From an uncultured Nitrospira sp. (GTDB lineage: Bacteria > Nitrospirota > Nitrospiria > Nitrospirales > Nitrospiraceae): a stretch of DNA of 55,537 bases. The DNA is taken from positions 1 to 55,537 of the forward strand of contig CABVRV010000015.1 in the NCBI GenBank assembly GCA_902500755.1. Reading direction: 5' to 3'. The position numbers were made by a program, and so were the translations under genes. How positions within the stretch are numbered: position 1 is the first letter of the stretch; every line of letters starts with the position of its first letter. The notes below the pieces were generated by a model. That model saw only the letters and a list, made by a program, of their open reading frames with translations. It made no database searches and was not told the DNA's origin. Below are positions 19,368 to 27,751 of this stretch, one piece after another.

Positions 19368-19451
19368 TGGTGCCGAAGGCGGGACTTGAACCCGCACGGC
19401 TTTCGCCACACGCCCCTCAAACGTGCGTGTCTGCCATTCCACCACTTCGGC
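19368..19451 (-). tRNA. tRNA-Leu (anticodon GAG), CCA encoded
   Basis: The minus strand gives a class II tRNA: acceptor GCCGAAG pairs with CTTCGGC, anticodon stem CACGT/GCGTG encloses loop TTGAGGG (anticodon GAG), there is a long variable arm (TGGCGAAAGCC) and the T-arm GCGGGTTCAAGTCCCGC. Discriminator A and CCA are genomically encoded. The order and loop sequence match leucine tRNAs. Confidence 0.97.
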
Positions 19452-19559
19452 ACAAAGCGTGACGCGTTACTCGTGAAACGTCGTTCGTCGGAATTCGTCG
19501 CGGACAGCGCTTCACGAGACACGCCTTCCGAACCACGATCGACGCCTGAGGGAGTGCGC

Positions 19560-19589
19560 ATTATAGGAGTAGGGTAAAATTGTTGTCAA
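19560..19589 (-). promoter_or_regulatory. consensus sigma70 promoter of tRNA-Leu(GAG)
   Basis: Read on the minus strand: perfect TTGACA (19589-19584), 18 bases, perfect TATAAT (19565-19560). The tRNA 5' end is about 100 bases downstream, so the precursor should carry a long 5' leader. The -35 side abuts the start region of the divergent HAD gene. Confidence 0.8.
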
Positions 19590-19646
19590 TCAACCGAACC
19601 TCCGGTAGAATCAGCACCTGATTTTTTGTGCCTGAGTCGCACTTCC

Positions 19647-20327
19647 ATGATACGGACGGAACAACGGGGGCTCTCCTCCTCCATTGCTGCATTCTTCGAC
19701 GTCGACAATACCATTCTGCCCGGCGAAGCGAGCGAAGTGCGATTTTTTCGCTGGCTGTGGCGACGTGGTGTCGTCGGTTGGCCTGAAGCCCGAGAGAGTG
19801 TGTCTTGGCTGCTGCAACATGTTCCACCGCTCTCTCTGCACCCGCTCCGATCGCGCAAGCTGTACCTTGCCGGCAAACCTTCGCAAGTGATCCAACCGTT
19901 GGGCGAAGAATTCTGTCGAGAGGAATTATGTCCTCGTGTCTCAGCCTCCGCCATGCGGAAGCTTGAAGAGCATCGACAAGCCGGCCATGCCATCATTTTC
20001 GTGACCGGGTCCATCGATTTCTTGATTGCTCCCGTCGCAGATGCTCTTCGCGCCGATCGATGCTTCGCCAGTCGGTTGGAGCAGATGAACGGCCTCTATA
20101 CCGGTTTTCTGATACCCCCGCTTCCGTACGGACAAGGGAAACGCCAACTGATCGAGCGGTTGACCCATGACCTGACGTTGGATCTATCTCAATGCTATGC
20201 CTACGGAGACAGTCCTGGTGATCTGGACCTGCTTCGTGCCGTGGGTCACCCGACAGTGGTGAATCCCATTCGTGGAATGGCCTCCATCGCCCGACGCAAG
20301 AACTGGCCGGTTGTCAAATGGCAATGA
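19647..20327 (+). CDS. HAD-superfamily IB phosphatase (SerB-like)
   Basis: Cytoplasmic phosphohydrolase of 226 residues. HAD motif I is FFDVDNTILPG (nucleophile and acid Asp), motif II IIFVTGS, motif III the basic region around PYGQGKRQLIERL, and motif IV YAYGDSPGDLDLL. The helical cap between motifs I and II (about residues 30-100) and the HAD-IB pattern match the family of phosphoserine phosphatase-like and 1-acyl-sn-glycerol phosphate-linked HAD proteins. Substrate is not predictable: phosphoserine, a phospholipid precursor or another small phosphate ester are all possible. An in-frame TTG at 19626 would extend it by seven residues; ATG 19647 is preferred. Confidence 0.85.
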   Translation: MIRTEQRGLSSSIAAFFDVDNTILPGEASEVRFFRWLWRRGVVGWPEARESVSWLLQHVPPLSLHPLRSRKLYLAGKPSQVIQPLGEEFCREELCPRVSASAMRKLEEHRQAGHAIIFVTGSIDFLIAPVADALRADRCFASRLEQMNGLYTGFLIPPLPYGQGKRQLIERLTHDLTLDLSQCYAYGDSPGDLDLLRAVGHPTVVNPIRGMASIARRKNWPVVKWQ

Positions 20328-20405
20328 GCGTCGGTTTGGGCCAGGACACACTGTTTCCTCAGCTAGTCATCCGATCAACACACCTGTGAGCATGGCATCT
20401 TTCTT

Positions 20406-21041
20406 ATGCGCGTGACGGAGATTTTTCACAGCGTGCAGGGTGAATCGACCTTTGCCGGGCTGCCCTGCGTATTTGTGCGGCTGACCGGTTGCCCACTCCG
20501 CTGTACCTGGTGTGACACGGAATATGCCTTCTTCGGAGGATCGGAGTATTCCTTCGATGATATTCTTGGAAGGATACGATCCTATGGTTGTCCGTTGGTA
20601 GAGGTAACGGGGGGTGAGCCTCTAGCCCAGACGGATATCGACATCTTACTCCGCCGCTTGTGCCAAGAAGGATTCACGGTCCTTCTTGAAACGAGCGGGG
20701 CAATGGATACCGCTCTGGTCGACCCATCGGTTCATATAATCTTGGACGTCAAATGTCCGGGAAGCGGCATGACGGATCGAATGCACTGGCCTAATGTCGA
20801 ACGCCTAAGGCCGCAGGACGAAGCAAAATTCGTCATCCAAGACCGGCTCGACTACGACTGGGCTAAAAGCGTTCTGGCTCGCTTCCGGCTGACCGAGCGC
20901 TGTTCAGTCCTTTTTAGTCCGGTGTTCAACACTTTGGATCCTCGTCACCTGACAGAATGGATATTGGCAGATCAACTCCCAGTCCGTCTTCAATTGCAAA
21001 TGCATAAGTACATCTGGGCACCCGACATGCGGGGAGTATGA
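20406..21041 (+). CDS. queE: 7-carboxy-7-deazaguanine synthase (radical SAM)
   Basis: QueE converts 6-carboxytetrahydropterin to 7-carboxy-7-deazaguanine, the ring contraction step on the way to preQ0, preQ1 and the tRNA base queuosine. The 211-residue protein has the QueE opening EIFHSVQGEST, the radical SAM cysteines CPLRCTWC (C-x3-C-x2-C), the SAM-binding EVTGGEPL and a C-terminal LQLQMHKYIW that matches the family ending. No other queuosine genes are nearby; it lies 78 bases after the HAD gene and 61 bases before pepA on the same strand. The start has no clear Shine-Dalgarno sequence. Confidence 0.93.
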   Translation: MRVTEIFHSVQGESTFAGLPCVFVRLTGCPLRCTWCDTEYAFFGGSEYSFDDILGRIRSYGCPLVEVTGGEPLAQTDIDILLRRLCQEGFTVLLETSGAMDTALVDPSVHIILDVKCPGSGMTDRMHWPNVERLRPQDEAKFVIQDRLDYDWAKSVLARFRLTERCSVLFSPVFNTLDPRHLTEWILADQLPVRLQLQMHKYIWAPDMRGV

Positions 21042-21102
21042 GGGAAACCACCTGCGAGTGACAGATGCCGGTTATTGGTTGACGCATCATAAGGAGAACT
21101 GA

Positions 21103-22623
21103 ATGAACATCATGCGGATCAAGCCCAAACAGGGGCGAGTGGATACAGAAATCGCGGATGGACTTGTCCTCCTGCATTGTGAAGGTGAGGGACTTTCGAA
21201 AGAAGACACAGTGCTGATGGATCGACCTCTCGGTGGAGCGCTCCGCGAACTCCTCCACTCGAAGGAATTTGAGGGAAAGGCCAACGAAGTCGTGCTCTTT
21301 CATACGCACGGGAAAATTCCCGCGAAACGGCTGATTCTTGTTGGCCTCGGTAAGAAGACCACCTTGGGTCTTGATCAAATCCGGCAGGCCATGGGTCATG
21401 CCGTCAAACGGGTACGCAGCGCGAAGTCCCGCGCTTTCGCGGTCGCATTTCCGGGCTTCGCTCCTCGCGACTGTTCGCCATTGGATATCGCACAGGCGAT
21501 GGCTGAGGGAGCCATCTTGGGGAGCTATCACTTCACCACGTACCGGAGCGATGCTTCGACGACTAAAGACTTGACGGCAATGACGGTCTTGACCCCACAC
21601 AACAGTGAACTGGGTCAGATATCGGAAGGCATTCGCCGTGGCGTCGCTACTGCCGAGGCCACGGTGTTTGTCAGAGATCTGTCCAACCATCCATCCAATG
21701 TGATGACTCCGACGAGGGTAGCCCACGAAGCAAGGGCCGTCGCGAAGGAGACCGGCATCAGCCTGAAAATCCTCGAACAGAAAGACATGGAAGCTCTCGG
21801 GATGGGTGCGTTGCTGGGAGTCGCCAAAGGCAGCCACGAGCCGCCGAAGTTCATTATTCTCCAGTACCGCGGAGCCAAAAAGAAAGATGAACAGCCGGTG
21901 GTCCTTGTCGGAAAGACCATCACCTTTGACACTGGAGGAATCTCGCTGAAACCGTCGGAGAACATGGAGCAGATGAAAGCTGATATGACCGGCGGGGCCG
22001 AGGTGCTGGCCACAATACGCGCAGCCGCCCGTTTGAAACTCCCATTGAATCTGATCAGCATTCTTCCGGTCGCCGAGAACATGCCCGGGGGTCGAGCGAT
22101 GAGACCCGGTGATGTCGTCAAGACGCTCTCCGGCAAAACGGTGGAAGTTCAAAACACCGACGCCGAAGGTCGTCTGATCTTGTCCGATGGTCTTGCCTAT
22201 GCCACCCGATTCAAGCCAGCCGCTCTCATCGACATCGCCACGCTGACAGGGGCCTGTGTCGTCGCGTTGGGCCAATTCGCCATCGGAATGTTTGGCACTG
22301 ATACGAAATTGAAAGAAGCGATTCGTCAGGCAGGTCTTCGGGCAGGAGAGCGTGTTTGGGAGATGCCGCTGTGGGAAGACTATTTCGAACAATTACGCAG
22401 CGATGTGGCCGACATGCGCAATATCGGCGGACGTGGGGGTGGCATGATCACTGCTGCGCTGTTCCTCAGCAAGTTTGTCGGCGATTGCCCATGGGTACAT
22501 CTGGACATCGCGAGCACCGACTGGAGCGAGCGGGAACGAGCATATATTCCCAAAGGACCAACCGGCATTGGGACTAGGCTGTTGATCCAGTTCCTCGTCA
22601 ATCGCTCACTACTAAAGGCATGA
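21103..22623 (+). CDS. pepA: leucyl aminopeptidase (M17, cytosol aminopeptidase)
   Basis: PepA removes N-terminal residues from peptides using two metal ions and usually forms hexamers; in some bacteria it also acts as an architectural DNA-binding protein for Xer recombination. The 506-residue product has the N-terminal macro-like domain (about 1-170) and the C-terminal catalytic domain with the family signature NTDAEGRLILSD, metal ligands in KTITFDTGGISLK and MKADMTGGA, and the bicarbonate-site region around GGRAMRPGD. AAGGAG lies 7 bases before the ATG. It overlaps nagZ by 4 nt, so the two are translationally coupled in peptide and cell-wall recycling. Confidence 0.96.
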   Translation: MNIMRIKPKQGRVDTEIADGLVLLHCEGEGLSKEDTVLMDRPLGGALRELLHSKEFEGKANEVVLFHTHGKIPAKRLILVGLGKKTTLGLDQIRQAMGHAVKRVRSAKSRAFAVAFPGFAPRDCSPLDIAQAMAEGAILGSYHFTTYRSDASTTKDLTAMTVLTPHNSELGQISEGIRRGVATAEATVFVRDLSNHPSNVMTPTRVAHEARAVAKETGISLKILEQKDMEALGMGALLGVAKGSHEPPKFIILQYRGAKKKDEQPVVLVGKTITFDTGGISLKPSENMEQMKADMTGGAEVLATIRAAARLKLPLNLISILPVAENMPGGRAMRPGDVVKTLSGKTVEVQNTDAEGRLILSDGLAYATRFKPAALIDIATLTGACVVALGQFAIGMFGTDTKLKEAIRQAGLRAGERVWEMPLWEDYFEQLRSDVADMRNIGGRGGGMITAALFLSKFVGDCPWVHLDIASTDWSERERAYIPKGPTGIGTRLLIQFLVNRSLLKA

Positions 22624-23723
22624 CGTTCTCTCGCGACCAGATCGGCCAGCTTTTTATGGTCGGGTTCGACGGGACCACCGTTTCGTCAGATCTGGCCGCG
22701 TTTATGAGGGAATATAAGCCGGGTGGAGTCATCCTCTTCGCAAGAAACCTCGAATCGGCTGAACAAATCGTTGCCTTAACAAACGAGCTTCAGCGCTGCA
22801 GTCCGCATGTCCCACTCCTGATCTCGATCGATCAAGAAGGCGGCCGTGTCTCACGGTTGCCCAAAGAATTCACCATTTTCCCCCCGTGTGAAGTTCTGGG
22901 GCGATGTCATTCTTCGGAATTGGCCTATGCGGCGGCGGCCACGACGGCGAAGGAGCTCAAAGCCGTAGGCATCAATATGAATATGTCTCCTGTGCTGGAT
23001 GTAAACAGCAACCCCTTGAATCCGGTGATCGGCGATCGGGCATTCGGCACAGATCCTCATATGGTATCTGAACTGGGATTGGCTACTGTGGGAGGGCTTC
23101 AGGACAATGGTGTCATAGCCTGTGGAAAACACTTTCCTGGACACGGTGACACCAACGTGGACTCCCATAAGGAATTGCCCACCGTGACGGCGGACCGTGT
23201 GCGGCTCGAGCACATCGAGTTTCCTCCCTTTCGACACGTGGTTGCGAACGGTGTGGCCACATTGATGACCGCCCATGTCGTCTATCAGGCTTTGGACGAG
23301 ATCCGTCCAGCGACGCTCTCTCTAACGATCATCGGGAGGTTTCTTCGTGAGGAGTTATATTACGGCGGTGTCGTCCTGACGGACGATCTCGAGATGCATG
23401 CCATTATCGATCATTATGGTATCGGAGATGCCAGCGTGCAGGCCATCCAGGCCGGCTGCGACATGCCATTGATCTGCAAAGATCGTAACAGAATCGTCGC
23501 TGCCTTTGACGCCGTTGAGAAGGCCGCGACATCCGGTGACCTTTCTGAAGGACGACTGGCACAATCCTTCGCTCGGATCCGACGATTAAAAGAGCGGTTC
23601 TTGCGTTCCTATCGACCGGTGACGATTTCTGATGCGAAACTCATAGTCGGCTGCCGAAGCCATCGGACTCTCTTACGTTCCATCCGCCAAGCTCGAGAAC
23701 GACTCGGAAAGACCGACGTCTGA
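22620..23723 (+). CDS. nagZ: beta-N-acetylhexosaminidase (glycoside hydrolase family 3)
   Basis: Cytoplasmic enzyme that cleaves GlcNAc from GlcNAc-anhydroMurNAc peptides during cell-wall recycling. The 367-residue protein has the GH3 barrel with DQEGGRVSRL, KHFPGHGDTNVDSHKELP (catalytic His in the family-specific GHGDT loop) and LTDDLEMHAI carrying the nucleophile Asp. The C-terminal 40 residues are a basic extension past the barrel (LLRSIRQARERLGK). Translation is coupled to pepA by an ATGA overlap. No signal peptide, consistent with a cytoplasmic location. Confidence 0.94.
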   Translation: MTFSRDQIGQLFMVGFDGTTVSSDLAAFMREYKPGGVILFARNLESAEQIVALTNELQRCSPHVPLLISIDQEGGRVSRLPKEFTIFPPCEVLGRCHSSELAYAAAATTAKELKAVGINMNMSPVLDVNSNPLNPVIGDRAFGTDPHMVSELGLATVGGLQDNGVIACGKHFPGHGDTNVDSHKELPTVTADRVRLEHIEFPPFRHVVANGVATLMTAHVVYQALDEIRPATLSLTIIGRFLREELYYGGVVLTDDLEMHAIIDHYGIGDASVQAIQAGCDMPLICKDRNRIVAAFDAVEKAATSGDLSEGRLAQSFARIRRLKERFLRSYRPVTISDAKLIVGCRSHRTLLRSIRQARERLGKTDV

Positions 23724-23870
23724 TCACCTATTCACCTATCTCTTCTTTATTCCCCAAAACCTGAGATCAAACTCGTAGGATCAACACATCCCCAGCAACG
23801 GCTACTTCTCCGGCAGCCTTGCCCCTTTGTCATCTCTTATGGCATCATGAGCATTCCTTGGGAGGGCCTT

Positions 23871-24332
23871 ATGGCCTCATTGCTCGAGTACGTCGGATCC
23901 GTCCATATTTTTCTTGGACCCTACAGGGGTAATCCAATCGCATTATATTTGCGACGTACGGAATCCGAGTGCCAGATTGGGCCTAAGGTCTACCCTTGGA
24001 ACGATGTCATGGGAATCGGCGAAACACCCAACAAAGCCGCTGCTGATTTTGAAGAAAAATGGAAAACCAATGGTTTAACAACAACCATGTATTCAGGCCC
24101 GGCGTGGGAAAAAGGGATTAAACCCGAAAAACCTGCTCCACCAAAGCCAGCGACACCCCCGCCAAAGCCTACCACTCCGTCAGCACCCGCAGCTGCGCCG
24201 GCATCTGCCGCTCCCGCGCCACCGACTCCGGCTGCGTCTGCCACAACGGAGGCGGCAACCACACCCCCTGTTGCAGACGCGACTATCACCGCTCCTACTT
24301 CTGCGACACAGCCGTCCGGAAAGCCAGTCTAG
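23871..24332 (+). CDS. unknown protein with small N-terminal domain and Pro/Ala-rich tail
   Basis: A 153-residue protein of no family I recognise. Residues 1-80 look like a compact domain (VHIFLGPYRGNPIALYLRR, then PKVYPWNDVMGIG, then KAAADFEEKW, which is typical of a short cytosolic module). Residues 85-153 are almost only Pro, Ala, Thr, Ser and Lys and should be disordered. The start at 23871 is chosen because GGGAGG lies 5 bases upstream; an ATG at 23847 has no ribosome-binding site. It stands alone, convergent with the permease gene, with no promoter that I can define. Confidence 0.7.
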   Translation: MASLLEYVGSVHIFLGPYRGNPIALYLRRTESECQIGPKVYPWNDVMGIGETPNKAAADFEEKWKTNGLTTTMYSGPAWEKGIKPEKPAPPKPATPPPKPTTPSAPAAAPASAAPAPPTPAASATTEAATTPPVADATITAPTSATQPSGKPV

Positions 24333-24359
24333 CTCACTCTCAGGAAGCTCATGCACAAC

Positions 24360-25808
24360 TCACCCATTCGTTGAATCACGGTTGGCAGCCTGGACAGCCA
24401 ATCTGCTGTGTTTCATGCCATAGCCCACGTAGACGAGAATGCCGATGACAGTCCAGACCACAAAGCGGATCCATGTCACCTGCGGCAATCCAGCCATAAG
24501 GTAGAGACACGCTGCTATGCTCAAGATCGGTACAAGAGGCATAAACGGAAGCCGAAAGGGACGCCCTTGATCGGGTTTCGTGTATCGAAGCAGCATGACA
24601 CCGAAACTGACCAATACAAAGGCGAAGAAGGTGCCGATGTTGGTCATATCGGCCGCTTCCCCGATTTGAAAGAACGCAGCCAACACTGCGACAGCCACCC
24701 CAGTCAGAATAGTCGCACGATGCGGGGTCCCGAATGTCGGATGAACTTTGGATAACCCTGGACTCAGAAGTTGGTCACGTGACATCGCAAAGAACACACG
24801 GATTTGTCCAAGCATCATGACGACCAGCACACCCGTAATGCCTGCCACGGCCCCAATCGCCACAATGGCAGCGCCCCATTTAAATCCAACGAGACTCAGC
24901 GCTTCGGCGACCGGAGCGTGAATGTCAATTTGGCTCGCAGGGACCAAGCCGGTAAGGACGGCGGCGACAGAGATATAGAGCACCGTGCACACAGCCAATG
25001 AACCCAGGATCCCTAATGGAACATCTCGCTGGGGGTTCCGAGCCTCCTCGGCGGCAGTCGACACGGCGTCGAACCCGATGTATGCAAAAAAGATAATCGC
25101 GGCGGCGGAGCGAACTCCCTCAAACCCATTCGGCATGAAGGGGGTCCAATTCTCGGCACTTACCGCAGGAGCCCCGACGGCGATAAAAAACAGGATCACC
25201 CCAAGTTTCAAGATGACGATCACGCCGGCGGCGCGAGCACTTTCTTTAATTCCCATGACGAGGATGGCGGTGACCAACAACACGATGATCGCAGCGGGGA
25301 AATTCGCGATGCTCCCTTCAGGCCCTCCAGCCCAATGCGGCGGGTTGGTCGCCCAATACGGCAGCTCCAGGCCTGCAAGCTTGAGCAAGTTGTTAAAGTA
25401 ACCGGACCAGCCGATCGCGACCGCAACGCAGGCCACACCGTATTCCAGGACCAGATTCCACCCCGTCAGCCAGGCGAGAAACTCCCCAAGCGTGGCATAG
25501 GAAAAGGTATAGGCCGACCCGGCTACCGGGATCATTGCTGAGAACTCGGCGTAGCAGAGGGCGGCTAATGCGCACGTGAAACCGGATAGGACGAAGGACA
25601 GTACAATCCCAGGCCCCGCTCCTGGGCGGAGCGAGTCACCGACTATGGCCGTACCGACTAGAACAAAGATGCCGGTCCCGATAATCGCACCGATTCCCAG
25701 CGCGGTCAGGTCCCAGGCTGTTAGCGCTTTCTTGAGGCGGTGTTCTGGTCGGTCGGCATCCGCGAGAATTTGATCAATGGATTTCGTCCGAAAAAGAGGA
25801 TTGCTCAC
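24360..25808 (-). CDS. APC-family amino-acid permease (cationic amino-acid transporter type)
   Basis: Inner-membrane secondary transporter of about 482 residues with 12 or more hydrophobic segments. The N-terminal part has the APC signature LTALGIGAIIGTGIFVLVG (helix 1 with the unwound Gly-rich stretch), then FSAMIPVAGSAYTFSYATLG and the helix 6 segment IIFFAYIGFDAVSTAAEEARNP. These match the cationic amino-acid transporter (YfnA/CAT) group, although the substrate is unproven. GTG 25808 is preferred: GGGAG lies 5 bases upstream and a promoter is well placed. A TTG at 25826 is the alternative. Confidence 0.9.
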   Translation of the reverse strand: MSNPLFRTKSIDQILADADRPEHRLKKALTAWDLTALGIGAIIGTGIFVLVGTAIVGDSLRPGAGPGIVLSFVLSGFTCALAALCYAEFSAMIPVAGSAYTFSYATLGEFLAWLTGWNLVLEYGVACVAVAIGWSGYFNNLLKLAGLELPYWATNPPHWAGGPEGSIANFPAAIIVLLVTAILVMGIKESARAAGVIVILKLGVILFFIAVGAPAVSAENWTPFMPNGFEGVRSAAAIIFFAYIGFDAVSTAAEEARNPQRDVPLGILGSLAVCTVLYISVAAVLTGLVPASQIDIHAPVAEALSLVGFKWGAAIVAIGAVAGITGVLVVMMLGQIRVFFAMSRDQLLSPGLSKVHPTFGTPHRATILTGVAVAVLAAFFQIGEAADMTNIGTFFAFVLVSFGVMLLRYTKPDQGRPFRLPFMPLVPILSIAACLYLMAGLPQVTWIRFVVWTVIGILVYVGYGMKHSRLAVQAANRDSTNG

Positions 25809-25851
25809 GGTCGCTCCCAGGCCCAAGATGTGAGAGTTCGATCTGACCGAA

Positions 25852-25881
25852 TCAATAGCCGGAAGATTTTCACCAGGTCAA
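25852..25881 (-). promoter_or_regulatory. probable sigma70 promoter of the permease gene
   Basis: On the minus strand TTGACC (25881-25876), 18 bases, TATTGA (25857-25852). Transcription should begin near 25845, giving a leader of about 37 nt before the GTG start at 25808. Confidence 0.5.
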
Positions 25882-25941
25882 TATACGGCAAGGGAATGGT
25901 GCTACAGATTGGTGATGATGGCGTGAAGTAGTCAACACGGC

Positions 25942-26682
25942 TCATGGGCGAGTCCGACGAGCCGCCCGTAACAGGGCTTCAAACAACCGACGATGAGCAC
26001 TATGTCTCTCGAATAAGAATTCGGGATGCCATTGAACCGCAAGCATGAATCGATGGGCAGACGACTCGATCGCCTCGACGACCCCATCGGGTGCCAGGGC
26101 GCTTGCGATGAGTGATGGTGCAACCTTCTTGACCGATTGATGATGTGAGCTATTCACCATCAGGGTGTTACTTCCGATCACCCTTCTCAGCAGGCTCTTG
26201 GGTGCGATCGTGACCGCATGAGCGATATGGATCGCCTTCGTCTTCTGACGATGGTCCATCGCGCTCGGGACTTGTGCGGGAATATCCTGAAAGAGACTCC
26301 CCCCGCACGCGACATTCACTGTCTGCATTCCTCCGCAGATCCCCAAGAGTGGAAGGTCCCGCATCCTGGCCTGACGCACCACCTCCAGTTCGAAATCGGC
26401 GCGACGCTCGCTGACTATCGGAAACTTGTAGCGCGTCCTTTCACCGTAGAGCCTTGGTGAAAGGTCCGGCCCGCTCCCTGTGAGCAGAAGTCCATCAACG
26501 CCATCAAGAAGCCGTCGTCGAGCAGCAGGATGAGCTACGAGGGGCAGGATCAGAGGAATGCCACCGAGTTCTTCGACGGCTCGAATGTACCGAGCTCGCA
26601 GGAAGTAGGTGGGTTCCGGTCCACCCATATCCTTCCTGTCACCAGCATGGAAGTCTGGTGTCACGCCGATGACAGGCTTCAT
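25942..26682 (-). CDS. gamma-glutamyl hydrolase / class I glutamine amidotransferase-like (PuuD type, C26)
   Basis: A 246-residue peptidase C26 family protein, in which a Cys-His-Glu triad hydrolyses gamma-glutamyl amides such as gamma-glutamyl-GABA. The nucleophile is in LLGICGGMQTVNV, the His-x-Glu pair in AVQWHPEFLF, and the oxyanion region in LLTGSGPDLSP. HHQSVKKVAP is typical of PuuD-like proteins. The start at 26682 (MKPVIGVTPDF) is preferred because it follows the upstream stop by one base and gives the usual family N-terminus. No polyamine genes are close, so the physiological substrate is open. Confidence 0.9.
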   Translation of the reverse strand: MKPVIGVTPDFHAGDRKDMGGPEPTYFLRARYIRAVEELGGIPLILPLVAHPAARRRLLDGVDGLLLTGSGPDLSPRLYGERTRYKFPIVSERRADFELEVVRQARMRDLPLLGICGGMQTVNVACGGSLFQDIPAQVPSAMDHRQKTKAIHIAHAVTIAPKSLLRRVIGSNTLMVNSSHHQSVKKVAPSLIASALAPDGVVEAIESSAHRFMLAVQWHPEFLFERHSAHRRLFEALLRAARRTRP

Positions 26683-26683
26683 A

Positions 26684-27076
26684 TCACTGCACGGGTTCGT
26701 ACGGTGAAGACGGTGTGCCTGACATCCCCTCATGTTCAGCGGCAACGCCGAGGAAGCGAACCGGTCTATCACCGGTCAAGTGCTCGGGGGTAATGAGATA
26801 GGTACCGTACACGCTGGGCACCCAGATATTCATCGCCGTTGGTTCGCTAAAACCTGAAAACACGTAGGCGAGGCCACCCACAAGCCCACCACCGATGGCA
26901 AAAGCAGCTTTAAAGGGGAAGTACAATATGGTGGCGGCCGCAGAAGCTGCTCCCATGCCGGCTCCGGTCGCCGTCCCTTGCTGTTGGTCAACGGACGAGG
27001 ACTGGCTCCATGCTGGAGCCACGAGCATTGAACAATAGGTCATGACAACGACAAGAATCACCATCGCAAGTCTCAC
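26684..27076 (-). CDS. secreted Gly/Ala-rich small protein of unknown function
   Basis: A 130-residue protein. Translation starts at GTG 27076, with a strong GGAGG eight bases upstream. A signal peptide with cleavage near PAWSQS occupies residues 1-26; then a Gly/Ala-rich hydrophobic stretch (ATGAGMGAASAAATILYFPF and AFAIGGGLVGGLAYVFSG) resembles a glycine-zipper membrane hairpin, followed by a polar C-terminus. Glycine-zipper proteins of this type often sit in the outer membrane or periplasm. It is one base upstream of the amidotransferase-like gene and is probably cotranscribed, but a functional link is not evident. Confidence 0.75.
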   Translation of the reverse strand: MRLAMVILVVVMTYCSMLVAPAWSQSSSVDQQQGTATGAGMGAASAAATILYFPFKAAFAIGGGLVGGLAYVFSGFSEPTAMNIWVPSVYGTYLITPEHLTGDRPVRFLGVAAEHEGMSGTPSSPYEPVQ

Positions 27077-27202
27077 GTGATGCCCCTCCTTCCTCTCATG
27101 TCCATAAGCTGAGTCACCACATGACCAATCATGCGGCGGCAGTACCCACATGCGTTATAACAAATTGGGATGTGATTGCAAGCCCTCTTGCTGATTTGCA
27201 CA

Positions 27203-27688
27203 TCAAAGGGATGATGACGGGCAACTTGGGATCAGATCCAGCTCGCTTAAGATGGAAGCGAGGATTTCCTTGGTGCGGGCGCAGACCTCCTCGTTCAATT
27301 CATCCCTCAATTCATCGGCTTCCATCCGTTGATTCCCTTGAGGAAGACCGGACCGCAATCGCAAATCCAGTTTGCACCGACAGAGGGCTTGTGCGAAGAC
27401 ATCTAGCATACGCTCTTGGTAGTGTGGGACCTCATATGGGTCGACCGTTTTCAAACTTGCCGTCAGCCGATCATTCAATTCCATGGTTTTTCGAAGTGCC
27501 GTCAGCTGACTCGTGCCAATCTCGACAGCGACCTGAATGCCTGCCTTCCAACTCCGTTTTTTGACGTTGAACACGCAGACTACCGCATCGGTTTTGCCCT
27601 CGACCGGCTCGGGCCCAAAGAACAATGTGACTCGAAAGGCGGTGGCGTCTCGCGTTGCTTCTGACATCATGAATGGCCATTGTACCAT
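27203..27688 (-). CDS. unknown cytoplasmic protein
   Basis: About 161 residues in the chosen form, with no recognised family. It has a beta-rich first half (FRVTLFFGPEPVEG, AVVCVFNVKKRSW, GIQVAVEIG) and a helical second half (LRKTMELNDRLTASLK, then RDELNEEVCARTKEIL). The start is unresolved: ATG 27688 keeps clear of the divergent peptidase gene, whereas ATG 27772 has a better GAGGA ribosome-binding site but would overlap that gene's 5' end by 21 bases. No signal peptide or membrane segment. Confidence 0.6.
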   Translation of the reverse strand: MVQWPFMMSEATRDATAFRVTLFFGPEPVEGKTDAVVCVFNVKKRSWKAGIQVAVEIGTSQLTALRKTMELNDRLTASLKTVDPYEVPHYQERMLDVFAQALCRCKLDLRLRSGLPQGNQRMEADELRDELNEEVCARTKEILASILSELDLIPSCPSSSL

Positions 27689-27751
27689 GATCCATGCGGA
27701 GTCAGTCGATTGATTGACGCCTTTCAACCCCCAAGGATAAGATGACACTTC

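Noticed and set aside
20926-22392. Long minus-strand open frame (488 codons) opposite pepA
   Set aside because: It lies antisense to a clear PepA, shows no domain and has the composition expected from a coding-strand complement.
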